A DNA stretch of 64,000 nt from Streptomyces sp. R44 (GTDB lineage: Bacteria > Actinomycetota > Actinomycetes > Streptomycetales > Streptomycetaceae): contig NZ_CP163444.1 of assembly GCF_041053105.1 (NCBI RefSeq), positions 4,216,001-4,280,000 of the forward strand, written 5' to 3'. The notes under the pieces are model-generated. The model was not told the origin of the DNA, did not search any database, and worked only from the letters and a program-made list of their open reading frames with translations. The translations under genes were made by a program, and so were the position numbers. Numbering within the stretch: position 1 is the stretch's first letter; every line of letters starts with the position of its first letter. Of the stretch, positions 1 through 7,935 are shown piece after piece.

Positions 1-715
1 GGCCGGGGCCCCCTGGCTGACCCCCGAGTCGCGGGGCGCGCTCGTCAACGCCGACGTCCTCGTCGGCTACACGACGTACCTCGACCGGGTCCCCGTCCTC
101 CGCCCCGGTCAGATCCGGCACGGCTCCGACAACAAGGTCGAGTCGGAGCGCGCCGAGTTCGCCCTCGACCTGGCCCGGCGGGGCCGGAAGGTCGCGGTCG
201 TCTCGGGCGGCGACCCGGGCGTCTTCGCCATGGCGACGGCGGTCCTTGAGGTGGCCTGCGAACCGGAGTACGCGGCCGTTCCCGTACGGGTCCTCCCGGG
301 GGTGACGGCGGCGAACGCGGCAGCGGCGGCGGCGGGCGCCCCCCTCGGCCACGACTACGCCACGATCTCCCTCTCCGACCGGCTCAAGCCCTGGGACGTC
401 ATCGAGGCCCGGCTCCGCGCGGCCGCGGGCGCCGACCTGGTCATCGCCCTCTACAACCCGGGCTCCAGGTCCCGCACCCACCAGGTGGCCGCCGCCCGCG
501 ACCTCCTCCTCGAACTCCGCGCCCCGGAGACCCCGGTGGTCGTCGCCCGCGACGTGGGCGGCCCGGAGCAGTCGGTCCGGGTCCTGACCCTGAAGACCCT
601 GGACCCCGCGGAGGTCGACATGCGCACCCTCCTCCTGATCGGCTCCTCGCAGACGCGGGCGGTCGAACGGGGCGACGGGCGCACGATCACGTGGACGCCG
701 CGGCGTTACGGCTGA
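1..715 (+). CDS. cobJ: Precorrin-3B C17-methyltransferase CobJ (5' end missing)
   Basis: SAM-dependent methyltransferase of corrin-ring synthesis; it methylates C17 of precorrin-3B and drives ring contraction. The reading frame is open from base 2, so the start lies outside the window; about 237 residues are visible. The segment begins WLTPESRGAL..VGYTTYLDRVP, has the class III methyltransferase loop VSGGDPGVFAMA near visible residue 72 and the ALYNPGSRSR motif later, all typical of CobJ/CbiH. Streptomycetes often carry a CobI-CobJ fusion, and whether this is one cannot be decided from the fragment. cobK and cbiD follow 1.8 kb downstream, so the window opens inside a cobalamin cluster. Confidence 0.93.
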   Translation, partial: AGAPWLTPESRGALVNADVLVGYTTYLDRVPVLRPGQIRHGSDNKVESERAEFALDLARRGRKVAVVSGGDPGVFAMATAVLEVACEPEYAAVPVRVLPGVTAANAAAAAAGAPLGHDYATISLSDRLKPWDVIEARLRAAAGADLVIALYNPGSRSRTHQVAAARDLLLELRAPETPVVVARDVGGPEQSVRVLTLKTLDPAEVDMRTLLLIGSSQTRAVERGDGRTITWTPRRYG

Positions 716-813
716 GATCCGGGGCGGGGGGCAACCCTCCCCCCGCCCCGTGAGTCACACAGGCGATACCCGCTTCACATGCTTCCCGCAGGTCCGGAAA
801 GGGCCCTCCCTCT

Positions 814-2511
814 GTGACGACTCGTACCCGGCTGAGCGCGCTGGCCACCACGGCCGCCCTCGCCGCATCCGGCGGTCTGCTGACCGCCACCCCCGCCACC
901 GCGGCCGTCAGCTGCGCGTCCCCGGCGTGGAAGGCGGAGTACTTCGCCAACACCACCCTCACCGGCACGCCGAAGCTGACCGTCTGCGACAACGCGATCT
1001 CCGAGAACTACGGCCTCGGTGACCCGCCCGGGGTCACCCTGCCCAAGGACAACTTCTCCGTCCGCTGGTCGGTGACACGGGACTTCGGCTCGGGCGGCCC
1101 GTTCACCTTCGCCGCCGAGGCCCAGGACGGAGTCCGCGTCACCCTCGACGGCGTCCGCAAGATCGACCTGTGGCGGAACGTCTCCACCACCCAGAAGAAG
1201 ACGGTCGGCCTCGCCGTCCCGGCCGGGCGGCACAGCATCGTCGTGTCCTACGCGACGTGGACGGGCGCGGCCAACGTCAAGTTCGGCTACACGCCCGTCA
1301 CTTCGGCGACCTACGACAAGGTCCGCCCGCTGGCGCCGGCCGGCGCCTCCGTCACGTACGACAGGACGCTCAACAAGGCGACCCTGAAGTGGGCGCCGAA
1401 CAAGGAGATGGACCTCGCCGGCTACCGCGTCTACCGCCGCCTCGGCACGTCGACCACCTGGACGAAGGTGAGCAGCGCCACCACCCTGGTCACGACCGGC
1501 CCGTACGTGGACTCCCCGGCACCGACCGGCCAGACGTACCTCTACGAGCTCCGCGCCGTCGACAAGGCCGGCAACGAGTCTCCCGGCGGTGCCGACCTGA
1601 CGGTCGTCTCCGTGGACAGGACCCCGACCGCCGCCCCGGCCGCCGTGACCGCGACCGACGGGGCCCCCGGCGTCGCCCTCGCGTGGCAGCCGGTCACGGA
1701 CGCGGTGAGGTACACCGTGCACCGGCAGCGGACCGGCACCACCGACCCCGTCGCCCAGGTCGCGACCGGCGTCACGGCCACCGCGTGGACGGACACCGCC
1801 GCAGCCGAGCGCACCGGCTACACCTACTGGGTCGCGGCCGTCGACGCCGCCGGCAACACCTCGCCCCGCACCGCCGTCACCGCCACGCACGGCGACTACG
1901 CGCCCGGGGCTCCGACGGGCCTGACGGTGGTGGACAGCTCCAACGCCGTACGGCAGCACACCCTGAGGTGGACGGCTCCGGCGGACACCGACGTGGTCTC
2001 GTACAAGATCTACCGCAACGGCGGCGTCCTCGGCACCGCGTCCGGCACCGGCTACACGGACATGCACGCCGTCTGGCACGGCACGACGTACCGGTACGCG
2101 GTCACGGCGGTCGACCGGGCCGGCAACGAGTCCCCCCTCTCCGCCGAGGCCGTCATCACCACCGAGGGCGACCTGATCGCCCCGGCGGCCGTCACCGGTG
2201 TCAGGGCGACGCCCCGCGAGGACGGCGTGCTGGTCGAGTGGGACGCGAGCACGGAGCCCGACCTCAAGCGGTACGAGGTCTACCGGGCCGAGAAGTACGA
2301 CGACGGCGACGGCGGCTTCGTCTGGCTCGCCCACCGCGTCGCGTACCTCTCCAAGGACGCCACCTCGTTCCTCCATCCCGCCGACGCGGACGGCGAGACC
2401 GTGATGTACGGCGTGATCGCCGTGGACACGTGGGAGAACCTGCTCCGGGTGGACGATCCGAGCCTGACCTGGGCCGAGGTCACCGAGCTGGGGACGCCCC
2501 CGGCCGAGTAG
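814..2511 (+). CDS. Secreted PA14-like / fibronectin type III repeat protein
   Basis: A 565-residue exported protein. Residues 1-31 form a Sec-type signal peptide (TRTR, then an Ala/Leu-rich core ending ATPATAA). Residues 35-145 resemble a PA14 domain (WKAEYFANTTLTG, later FTFAAEAQDGVRVTLDG). From about 165 to the end come four fibronectin type III-like units, each with the GYRVYRR / YKIYRNG / YEVYRAE strand and a VDKAGNESP-type turn. The start is GTG at 814. No catalytic motif is seen, so adhesion or carbohydrate binding outside the cell is the likely role. It sits between cobJ and cobK but looks unrelated to cobalamin synthesis. Its end overlaps the convergent cobK by 32 bp. Confidence 0.8.
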   Translation: MTTRTRLSALATTAALAASGGLLTATPATAAVSCASPAWKAEYFANTTLTGTPKLTVCDNAISENYGLGDPPGVTLPKDNFSVRWSVTRDFGSGGPFTFAAEAQDGVRVTLDGVRKIDLWRNVSTTQKKTVGLAVPAGRHSIVVSYATWTGAANVKFGYTPVTSATYDKVRPLAPAGASVTYDRTLNKATLKWAPNKEMDLAGYRVYRRLGTSTTWTKVSSATTLVTTGPYVDSPAPTGQTYLYELRAVDKAGNESPGGADLTVVSVDRTPTAAPAAVTATDGAPGVALAWQPVTDAVRYTVHRQRTGTTDPVAQVATGVTATAWTDTAAAERTGYTYWVAAVDAAGNTSPRTAVTATHGDYAPGAPTGLTVVDSSNAVRQHTLRWTAPADTDVVSYKIYRNGGVLGTASGTGYTDMHAVWHGTTYRYAVTAVDRAGNESPLSAEAVITTEGDLIAPAAVTGVRATPREDGVLVEWDASTEPDLKRYEVYRAEKYDDGDGGFVWLAHRVAYLSKDATSFLHPADADGETVMYGVIAVDTWENLLRVDDPSLTWAEVTELGTPPAE

Positions 2512-3226
2512 CCACCCAGGCGGCGGCCTCCTCGGGGGTCGCCGCCGTTCGGACGCCCTCCGGGACCGGGGGGCGGCGGACGAGCACCACCGGGACGCCC
2601 GCCTCGCGGGCCGCCGTCAGCTTCGGGGACGTCGCCGCGCCGCCGCTGTCCTTCGTCACCACGACGTCGATCCGGTGCCGGGCGAGGAGTTCGCGCTCGC
2701 CGGCCAGGGTGAACGGGCCCCGGTCGAGGAGGATCTCGGTGCGGGTCGGCATCGGGGTGTCCGGGGCGTCCACCGAGCGGACCAGGAACCACTGCGGGCA
2801 GTCGGCGAAGGCCGCGAGGCCCATGCGCCCGGTGGTGAGGAAGACGCGGTCGCCGAGGCCGGCCAGGGCCCCGGCGGCCTCCGAAAGTGACGCGACCGGG
2901 TGCCAGTCGTCGCCGTCCACCGGGACCCAGCCGGGGCGGCGCAGGGCCAGCAGGGGAACATGGGCGGTGGCGGCCGCCCGGGCCGCGTTGAAGCTGATCC
3001 GCTCGGCGAAGGGATGGGTGGCGTCGATGACCGCGTCCACGGCGTGCTCCCGCAGCCAGGCCGCGAGCCCCTCCGGCCCGCCGAAGCCGCCGATCCTGAC
3101 CTCCCCGGCCGGCAGCCGCGGGCTCGCCACCCGCCCCGCGAGGGAGCTGGTGACCCGGACCCGGCCGTACAGCAGTCCGGCGAGGGCGCGGGCCTCGGTG
3201 GTCCCGCCGAGAATGAGTACGTGCAC
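2480..3226 (-). CDS. cobK: Precorrin-6A reductase CobK
   Basis: NAD(P)H-dependent reductase that converts precorrin-6A to the 6B dihydro form in cobalamin synthesis (CobK/CbiJ). The protein is 248 residues, the family's usual length. It opens with VHVLILGGTTEARALAGLL, the family's N-terminal nucleotide-binding signature, and has DATHPFA near residue 70 and VVTKDSGG near residue 200. The start is GTG at 3226, chosen because the family signature begins exactly there and a GAAGAGG sequence precedes it. The divergent cbiD start codon lies only 12 bp away. Confidence 0.93.
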   Translation of the reverse strand: MHVLILGGTTEARALAGLLYGRVRVTSSLAGRVASPRLPAGEVRIGGFGGPEGLAAWLREHAVDAVIDATHPFAERISFNAARAAATAHVPLLALRRPGWVPVDGDDWHPVASLSEAAGALAGLGDRVFLTTGRMGLAAFADCPQWFLVRSVDAPDTPMPTRTEILLDRGPFTLAGERELLARHRIDVVVTKDSGGAATSPKLTAAREAGVPVVLVRRPPVPEGVRTAATPEEAAAWVATRPGASPAR

Positions 3227-3238
3227 AGGAGCCTCTTC

Positions 3239-4366
3239 GTGAGTACAGGCGGCGGGCGTGAGGCCCAACTCAAGCACACCGGCCTCCGCCCGGGCTGGAC
3301 GACCGGTGCCTGCGCGACGGCGGCCACCACCGCCGCGTACACCGCGCTGCTCACCGGCGACTTCCCCGACCCGGTGACGATCACCCTGCCGAAGGGCCAG
3401 ACGCCGGCCTTCGCGCTGACCGCCGAGTCCCTGACGGGCGGCTCCGCGATGGCCGCCGTCGTCAAGGACGCGGGCGACGACCCCGACGTCACGCACGGGG
3501 CCGTGATCCGCTCGACGGTACGGCTCCTGCCGGCCGGTTCCGGCGTCGTCTTCCGCGCCGGCGAGGGCGTCGGCACCGTCACCCTCCCCGGCCTCCCCCT
3601 CGACGTCGGCGAACCCGCCATCAACCCCGTCCCCCGGCAGCTGATGCGCGAGCACGTGGCGCAGGTCGCCGCCCGGCACGGCGGCAGCGGCGACGTCGAG
3701 ATCACCGTCTCCGTCGACAACGGCGCCGAGATCGCCCGCTCCACCTGGAACCCCCGCATCGGCATCCTCGGCGGCCTGTCGATCCTCGGCACGACCGGCG
3801 TCGTCGTCCCGTACTCCTGCTCCGCCTGGATCGACTCCATCCGCCGGGGCGTCGACGTGGCCCGCGCGGGCGGCCTCACCCATGTCGCGGGCTGCACGGG
3901 CTCGACGTCCGAGCGCACGGTCGCCGGGATCTACGACCTCCCCGAGATCGCCCTCCTCGACATGGGCGACTTCGCGGGCGCCGTCCTCAAGTACATCCGC
4001 CGCCACCCCGTCGACCGGCTCACGATCTGCGGCGGCTTCGCCAAGCTGTCCAAACTGGCCGCCGGCCACCTGGACCTCCACTCGGCCCGCTCCCAGGTCG
4101 ACAAGGCCTTCCTCGCCGACCTGGCCCGCACCGGCGGCGCGCCGGAGTCCCTGGCCGCCGAGATCGCCGAGGCCAACACGGGCCTCGCCGCCCTCCGCCT
4201 CTGCGAGGCCGCCGCCGTCCCTCTGGGCGACCTGGTCGCCGCCCGCGCCCGCGACGAGGCCCTCGCCGTGCTGCGCGGCGCACCGGTCGCGGTGGACGTG
4301 ATCTGCATCGACCGGGCGGGGACGGTGGTCGGGCGGTCGTCGGTGGCGGGGCCGGCGGCACCGTAA
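3239..4366 (+). CDS. cbiD: Cobalt-precorrin-5B C1-methyltransferase CbiD
   Basis: CbiD methylates C1 of cobalt-precorrin-5B in the anaerobic (cobalt-early) cobalamin route. The 375-residue protein has the family's LRPGWTTGACATAA near the N terminus, NPVPRQL near residue 130, and NPRIGILGGLSILGTTG near residue 170. The GTG start at 3239 has AGGAG 7 nt upstream (3227-3231) and begins just before the conserved segment. CbiD together with CobK, CobL and CobM is the mixed CobX/CbiX set common in actinobacteria. Confidence 0.94.
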   Translation: MSTGGGREAQLKHTGLRPGWTTGACATAATTAAYTALLTGDFPDPVTITLPKGQTPAFALTAESLTGGSAMAAVVKDAGDDPDVTHGAVIRSTVRLLPAGSGVVFRAGEGVGTVTLPGLPLDVGEPAINPVPRQLMREHVAQVAARHGGSGDVEITVSVDNGAEIARSTWNPRIGILGGLSILGTTGVVVPYSCSAWIDSIRRGVDVARAGGLTHVAGCTGSTSERTVAGIYDLPEIALLDMGDFAGAVLKYIRRHPVDRLTICGGFAKLSKLAAGHLDLHSARSQVDKAFLADLARTGGAPESLAAEIAEANTGLAALRLCEAAAVPLGDLVAARARDEALAVLRGAPVAVDVICIDRAGTVVGRSSVAGPAAP

Positions 4367-4395
4367 TACGCGCGACAGCGCCGCGCCCGCCCGTC

Positions 4396-4408
4396 GAGAA
4401 TCCCGGGA
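4396..4408 (+). promoter_or_regulatory. Leaderless -10 box for the GNAT gene
   Basis: GAGAAT at 4396-4401 is followed by six bases and then the ATG at 4408. This places transcription start on or next to the A of the start codon. No ribosome binding site precedes the ATG, as expected for a leaderless message. Confidence 0.45.
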
Positions 4409-4971
4409 TGACCGACTTCTCGCACAAGCCCACCCTCACCGGTGACCTGGTCGTCCTCCGTCCCGTCACCGAGGCGGACGTGCCCGCGCTGCTGCCGCTG
4501 TTCAAGGACGCGGAGGTCACCCGGCTGACCGGCAGCCACACCCGGTTCGACGAGGCGGCGCTCCGGACGTGGTACGGCTCGCGGGCCGCGCAGGACGACC
4601 GGCTCGACCTGGCCGTGGTCGAGCGGGCGACCGGGCGGGTCGTCGGCGAGGCCGTCCTCCTGGAATGGGATCCCGGCAACGAGAGCTGCGCCTTCCGGAT
4701 CGCCTTCGTCCCGGACGCCGTCGGCCGGGGCCTCGGCACGGAGGCGACCCGGCTGATCGTCGGCCACGGCTTCGAGGCGCTCGGCCTGTACCGGATCTGG
4801 CTGGAGGTCTACGCCTTCAACCCCCGCGCCCGCCGCGCCTACGAGAAGGCCGGCTTCCGCGCGGAGGGCGTCCTGCGGGGCGCGCTCCTCTGGGAGGGGG
4901 AGCGGGTGGACGCGACGGTGATGTCGGCGCTGGCGCCCGAGTGGGACGCGGCCCGTCAGGCGGTCGGGTAG
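4408..4971 (+). CDS. GNAT family N-acetyltransferase (RimJ/RimL-like)
   Basis: A 187-residue single-domain acetyltransferase using acetyl-CoA. The N-terminal LTGDLVVLRPVTEADV is typical of RimJ/RimL-type enzymes. The acetyl-CoA loop is GRGLGTEATRLIVGHGF (about residues 110-126, with the Q/RxxGxG/A pattern), followed by the helix-turn AFNPRARRAYEKAGFRAEG. The substrate cannot be read from sequence; N-terminal amines of proteins or small molecules are possible. It follows cbiD by 41 bp but has its own leaderless promoter. The last 16 bp overlap the convergent gene. Confidence 0.85.
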   Translation: MTDFSHKPTLTGDLVVLRPVTEADVPALLPLFKDAEVTRLTGSHTRFDEAALRTWYGSRAAQDDRLDLAVVERATGRVVGEAVLLEWDPGNESCAFRIAFVPDAVGRGLGTEATRLIVGHGFEALGLYRIWLEVYAFNPRARRAYEKAGFRAEGVLRGALLWEGERVDATVMSALAPEWDAARQAVG

Positions 4972-5642
4972 CCGATCTCCGCCAGGTCCTCCGCCAGGTC
5001 GGCGAGCGTCACCTCCGGGTTGAGGGCCGCGACGACCCCGGGCGTGAGAGGCCGCAGGGCCAGGACGTGACGCACGGCGTCCAGGTCGACCGGCTGCTCG
5101 TAGTAGTCCTCGGCGAACTCGGCGTACGCCTCCGCCGAGCGGTCGACGAGCAGGTGCAGGAAGCGGCCGGAGCCGTCGGGGTCCTCGCGGCCGTCCAGGT
5201 CGGGGAACTCGACGGGGCCCGTGTGCCAGGCCGTGTCCTTCGCCTCGCGCCACAGGCAGGCGGTGGTCACGTGCACCCCGTCCTCGTCCGTGAACGCGGG
5301 CTCCGCCAGGTACTCGCGGAAGGCCTCGGGGACGCCGTCGAGGACCCCGGGCCAGGTCTGCCCGTCCGCGAGCGGCCCGAAGGGGCTCAGCGGCGACTCG
5401 TGGTCGAAGACGCGCGCGAACGCCCCCGCGGCGGAGAGGACGATCGTGTACTCACCGCCCGAGCCGTCCTTCATGGACGCCAGCTGCTCGGTCTCCGACC
5501 AGTGCGCGTCGAAGGAGTAGTACCGGCTCTCCCACTCCGGGCTCAGGACGGCGTCCAGCATCGCGAGCCCCCGGGAGTGGTCGCGCAGTTCCTCGATGCC
5601 CGGCAGCGCCCGGGCCACGTCGTAGACGGTCACGGGGCCCAT
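4956..5642 (-). CDS. Hypothetical protein
   Basis: A 228-residue acidic soluble protein with no signal peptide or membrane segment. It starts MGPVTVYDVARALPGIEELRDHSRGLAMLDAVLSP and ends in a region of short acidic helices (EVTLADLAEDLAEIGYPTA). I recognise no catalytic motif. The segments with Trp and acidic residues recall streptomycete SMI1/SUKH-like or DUF-type proteins, but that is only an impression. It converges with the GNAT gene and overlaps it by 16 bp. Confidence 0.7.
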   Translation of the reverse strand: MGPVTVYDVARALPGIEELRDHSRGLAMLDAVLSPEWESRYYSFDAHWSETEQLASMKDGSGGEYTIVLSAAGAFARVFDHESPLSPFGPLADGQTWPGVLDGVPEAFREYLAEPAFTDEDGVHVTTACLWREAKDTAWHTGPVEFPDLDGREDPDGSGRFLHLLVDRSAEAYAEFAEDYYEQPVDLDAVRHVLALRPLTPGVVAALNPEVTLADLAEDLAEIGYPTA

Positions 5643-5731
5643 TCAAGCCCCTGGCACCGACATGCGGCACCACGGCCCCGCTCCTAGGCTGGCCACGGCA
5701 GAGTTCCCCGTCCCGAGCGAGAGGAAGTCCC

Positions 5732-5806
5732 ATGGCGAAGCGCGGCAACAAGAAGCGGGCCCGCAAGAAGAAGAAGGCCAACCACGGGAAGCGGCCCAAC
5801 GCCTGA
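5732..5806 (+). CDS. 50S ribosomal protein bL37 (24 aa)
   Basis: A tiny gene encoding MAKRGNKKRARKKKKANHGK followed by RPNA. It matches the actinobacterial ribosomal protein bL37 (known from the Mycobacterium smegmatis 70S structure, also 24 residues) almost residue for residue, including the MAKRG start and the ANHGKRPNA end. The protein is strongly basic and would bind 23S rRNA in the 50S subunit. GAGGAAG at 5721-5727 is a good ribosome binding site 4 nt from the ATG. It is easily missed because of its size. The neighbouring cob genes are unrelated. Confidence 0.85.
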   Translation: MAKRGNKKRARKKKKANHGKRPNA

Positions 5807-5836
5807 ATCCCGACCGGCCCCGGGCCCGGGAACCGC

Positions 5837-6586
5837 TCAGCAGGTGTGGCGGTCCCGGGCCGGGTCGTACAGGTGGCTGTCACGGAACTCCGAGGCCGCC
5901 AGCGTGCGGCCCACGATGATGACGGCGGTCTTGGTGATGCCCGCCGTCTTCACCTGCTCCGCGATGTCGTCGAGCGTGCCGCGCAGGATCACCTCGTCCG
6001 GCCGGCTCGCCATCGCGACCACGGCCACCGGGCAGTCGGCGCCGTAGTGCGGCACCAGCTCGGAGACGATCCGGTCGACGTAGCGGGCGCCCAGGTGGAG
6101 GACGAGCAGGGCGCCGCTGCGCCCGAGGGTCGCGAGGTCCTCGCCCTCCGGCATCGGGGTGGCCTGCTGCGCGATGCGGGTGAGGATCACCGTCTGGCCG
6201 ACCGTCGGGACCGTCAGCTCCCGCTTCAGCGCCGCCGCGGCCGCCGCGAACGCCGGGACGCCCGGCACGACCTCGTACGGAATCCCGGCCGCGTCCAGGC
6301 GCCGCATCTGCTCCGCGACCGCGCTGAACACCGACGGGTCGCCGGAGTGCAGCCGGGCCACGTCCTGCCCGGCCTCGTGGGCGGCGGCGATCTCGGCGAC
6401 GATCTGGTCGAGGTCCAGCTTCGCCGTGTCGACGAGCTTCGCGTCCGGCGGGCACTCCGCGAGGAGCTCGGTGGGGACGAGGGAGCCCGCGTACAGGCAG
6501 ACCCCGCACCGCGCGAGGGTCCGCGCGCCGCGCACGGTGATCAGGTCGGCCGCGCCGGGGCCCGCGCCGATGAAGTAGACGGTCAT
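5837..6586 (-). CDS. cobM: Precorrin-4 C11-methyltransferase CobM
   Basis: SAM-dependent class III methyltransferase that methylates C11 of precorrin-4. The 249-residue protein has the N-terminal TVYFIGAGPGAADLITVRG, the LHSGDPSVFSAV loop near residue 80 and the VVPGVPAFAAAAAALKREL segment near residue 105, the standard CobM/CbiF pattern. The ATG at 6586 overlaps the TGA of cobL (ATGA), so the two genes are probably translationally coupled. The last gene of this two-gene operon ends 30 bp from the bL37 stop. Confidence 0.95.
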   Translation of the reverse strand: MTVYFIGAGPGAADLITVRGARTLARCGVCLYAGSLVPTELLAECPPDAKLVDTAKLDLDQIVAEIAAAHEAGQDVARLHSGDPSVFSAVAEQMRRLDAAGIPYEVVPGVPAFAAAAAALKRELTVPTVGQTVILTRIAQQATPMPEGEDLATLGRSGALLVLHLGARYVDRIVSELVPHYGADCPVAVVAMASRPDEVILRGTLDDIAEQVKTAGITKTAVIIVGRTLAASEFRDSHLYDPARDRHTC

Positions 6587-7818
6587 TCCTCTGTACAACC
6601 CTTCGTTACGGACCATTGCGTGACGGGCATGGCCTGGCGCCAGCCGGTGAAGCCGCCCACGGGCACGGCGGTGGAGACGGCGAGCCGGATCAGCTCGCCG
6701 CCGTGGCGGCCGTACCACTGAGCGAGCAGCGCCTCGGATTCGAGGGTCACCGTGTTGGCGACGAGCCGGCCGCCGGGCGCCAGTGCCTCCCAGCAGGTGT
6801 CGAGCAGGCCGGGCGCGGTGAGGCCGCCGCCGATGAAGATCGCGTCCGGGGCGGGGAGGCCGGTCAGCGAGGCGGGGGCGGGGCCGGTGACGACCTTCAG
6901 GCCCGGTACGCCGAGGGCGTCGGCGTTGCGGGCGATGCGGGCGGCCCGTTCCGGGGACTTCTCGACCGTGATCGCCCGGCAGGAGCGGTGCGTCCGCATC
7001 CACTCGACGCCGATGGAGCCGGAGCCGCCGCCGACGTCCCAGAGGAGCTCGCCGGGGGCGGGGGCGAGGGCGGCGAGGGTGGCGGCGCGCACGTACCGCT
7101 TGGTGAGCTGGCCGTCGTGCTCGTACGCCTCGTCCGGGAGTCCGGGCACGGCGCCGAGCCGGAGGGTGTCCGGGTCGCGTACGCAGTCGAGGGCGAGGAC
7201 GTTGAGGGCGTCGGTCCGCTCGTGGGGCCAGTCGGCGGCGGTCCCGTCGAGGAGCCGCTCGGCGGGGCCGCCGAGCTGTTCGAGGACGCGGATCCGGGTG
7301 CCGCCCCAGCCGGTCGCGCGCAGCAGTTCCGCGACGCGCGCGGCGGTGTCGGCGCCTTCGCTGAGGACGAGGAGGCGGCGGCCGTCGTGCAGGGCGGCGG
7401 AGAGCCCGGCGAGGGGGCGGGCGACGAGGGAGACCGTCTCGGTGGCGTCCAGGGGCCAGCCGAGGCGGGCGCAGGCGTACGAGACGGAGGACGGGTGCGG
7501 GTGGACGCGGAGGCGCTCGGCGCCGGCGGTCTCCGCGAGGGTGCGGGCGATGCCGTGGAAGCTGGGGTCTCCGCTGGCGAGGACGGCGATCGCGCGGCCC
7601 TCGTGGGCGGCGAGCAGTCCGGGGACGGCGGGGCGGAGGGGGGAGGGCCAGGTGATCCGCTCGCCGGGGCAGTCGGCGGCGGGCAGGAGGCCCAGCTGGC
7701 GGGGGGCGCCGATGAGGACCTCGGCGGCGCGCAGGACACGGCGGGAGCTCTCGGGGAGCCCGTCCCAGCCGTCCGCGCCGATCCCGACGACCGACACCAC
7801 CGATATCGCAGCGTTCAC
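6583..7818 (-). CDS. cobL: Precorrin-6B C5,15-methyltransferase (decarboxylating) CobL (CbiE-CbiT fusion)
   Basis: Bifunctional enzyme that methylates C5 and C15 and decarboxylates precorrin-6B. Residues 1-200 form the CbiE-like tetrapyrrole methylase half (VVGIGADGWDGL at the start, LASGDPSFHGIARTL near 80). Residues 215-405 form the CbiT half with the SAM motif LLWDVGGGSGSIGVEWM near 265 and DAIFIGGGL near 330. Total length of 411 residues is normal. The GTG start at 7818 has no clear ribosome binding site, and a TnpB element ends only about 15 bp upstream, so the original promoter or leader may have been displaced. It overlaps cobM by 4 bp. Confidence 0.94.
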   Translation of the reverse strand: MNAAISVVSVVGIGADGWDGLPESSRRVLRAAEVLIGAPRQLGLLPAADCPGERITWPSPLRPAVPGLLAAHEGRAIAVLASGDPSFHGIARTLAETAGAERLRVHPHPSSVSYACARLGWPLDATETVSLVARPLAGLSAALHDGRRLLVLSEGADTAARVAELLRATGWGGTRIRVLEQLGGPAERLLDGTAADWPHERTDALNVLALDCVRDPDTLRLGAVPGLPDEAYEHDGQLTKRYVRAATLAALAPAPGELLWDVGGGSGSIGVEWMRTHRSCRAITVEKSPERAARIARNADALGVPGLKVVTGPAPASLTGLPAPDAIFIGGGLTAPGLLDTCWEALAPGGRLVANTVTLESEALLAQWYGRHGGELIRLAVSTAVPVGGFTGWRQAMPVTQWSVTKGCTEE

Positions 7819-7832
7819 GTCGGGGACTCTAC

Positions 7833-7935
7833 TTGACTGCTTCCCTCCTGAAAGGAGGGAATTCCTGGCTCAGGCGGCCTGGTGGGGCAGCGCCTCACCA
7901 GGTCTTATGCCCTCGGCACCAGCAGGGCACAGCCC
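7833..7935 (-). ncRNA. Probable TnpB omega-RNA scaffold / right end
   Basis: TnpB nucleases use an RNA derived from the 3' end of tnpB and the element's right end. Immediately after the tnpB stop there is a perfect 9-bp hairpin (TTCCCTCCT at 7841-7849 with AGGAGGGAA at 7853-7861, loop of three). It is followed on the minus strand by AAGCAGTCAA, like right ends of streptomycete IS605/IS1341 elements. The outer boundary at 7833 (TCAA) is seen; the inner limit of the RNA inside tnpB is a guess. Minus-strand bases 7832 to 7813, in the cobL start region, would be the resident guide. Confidence 0.4.
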
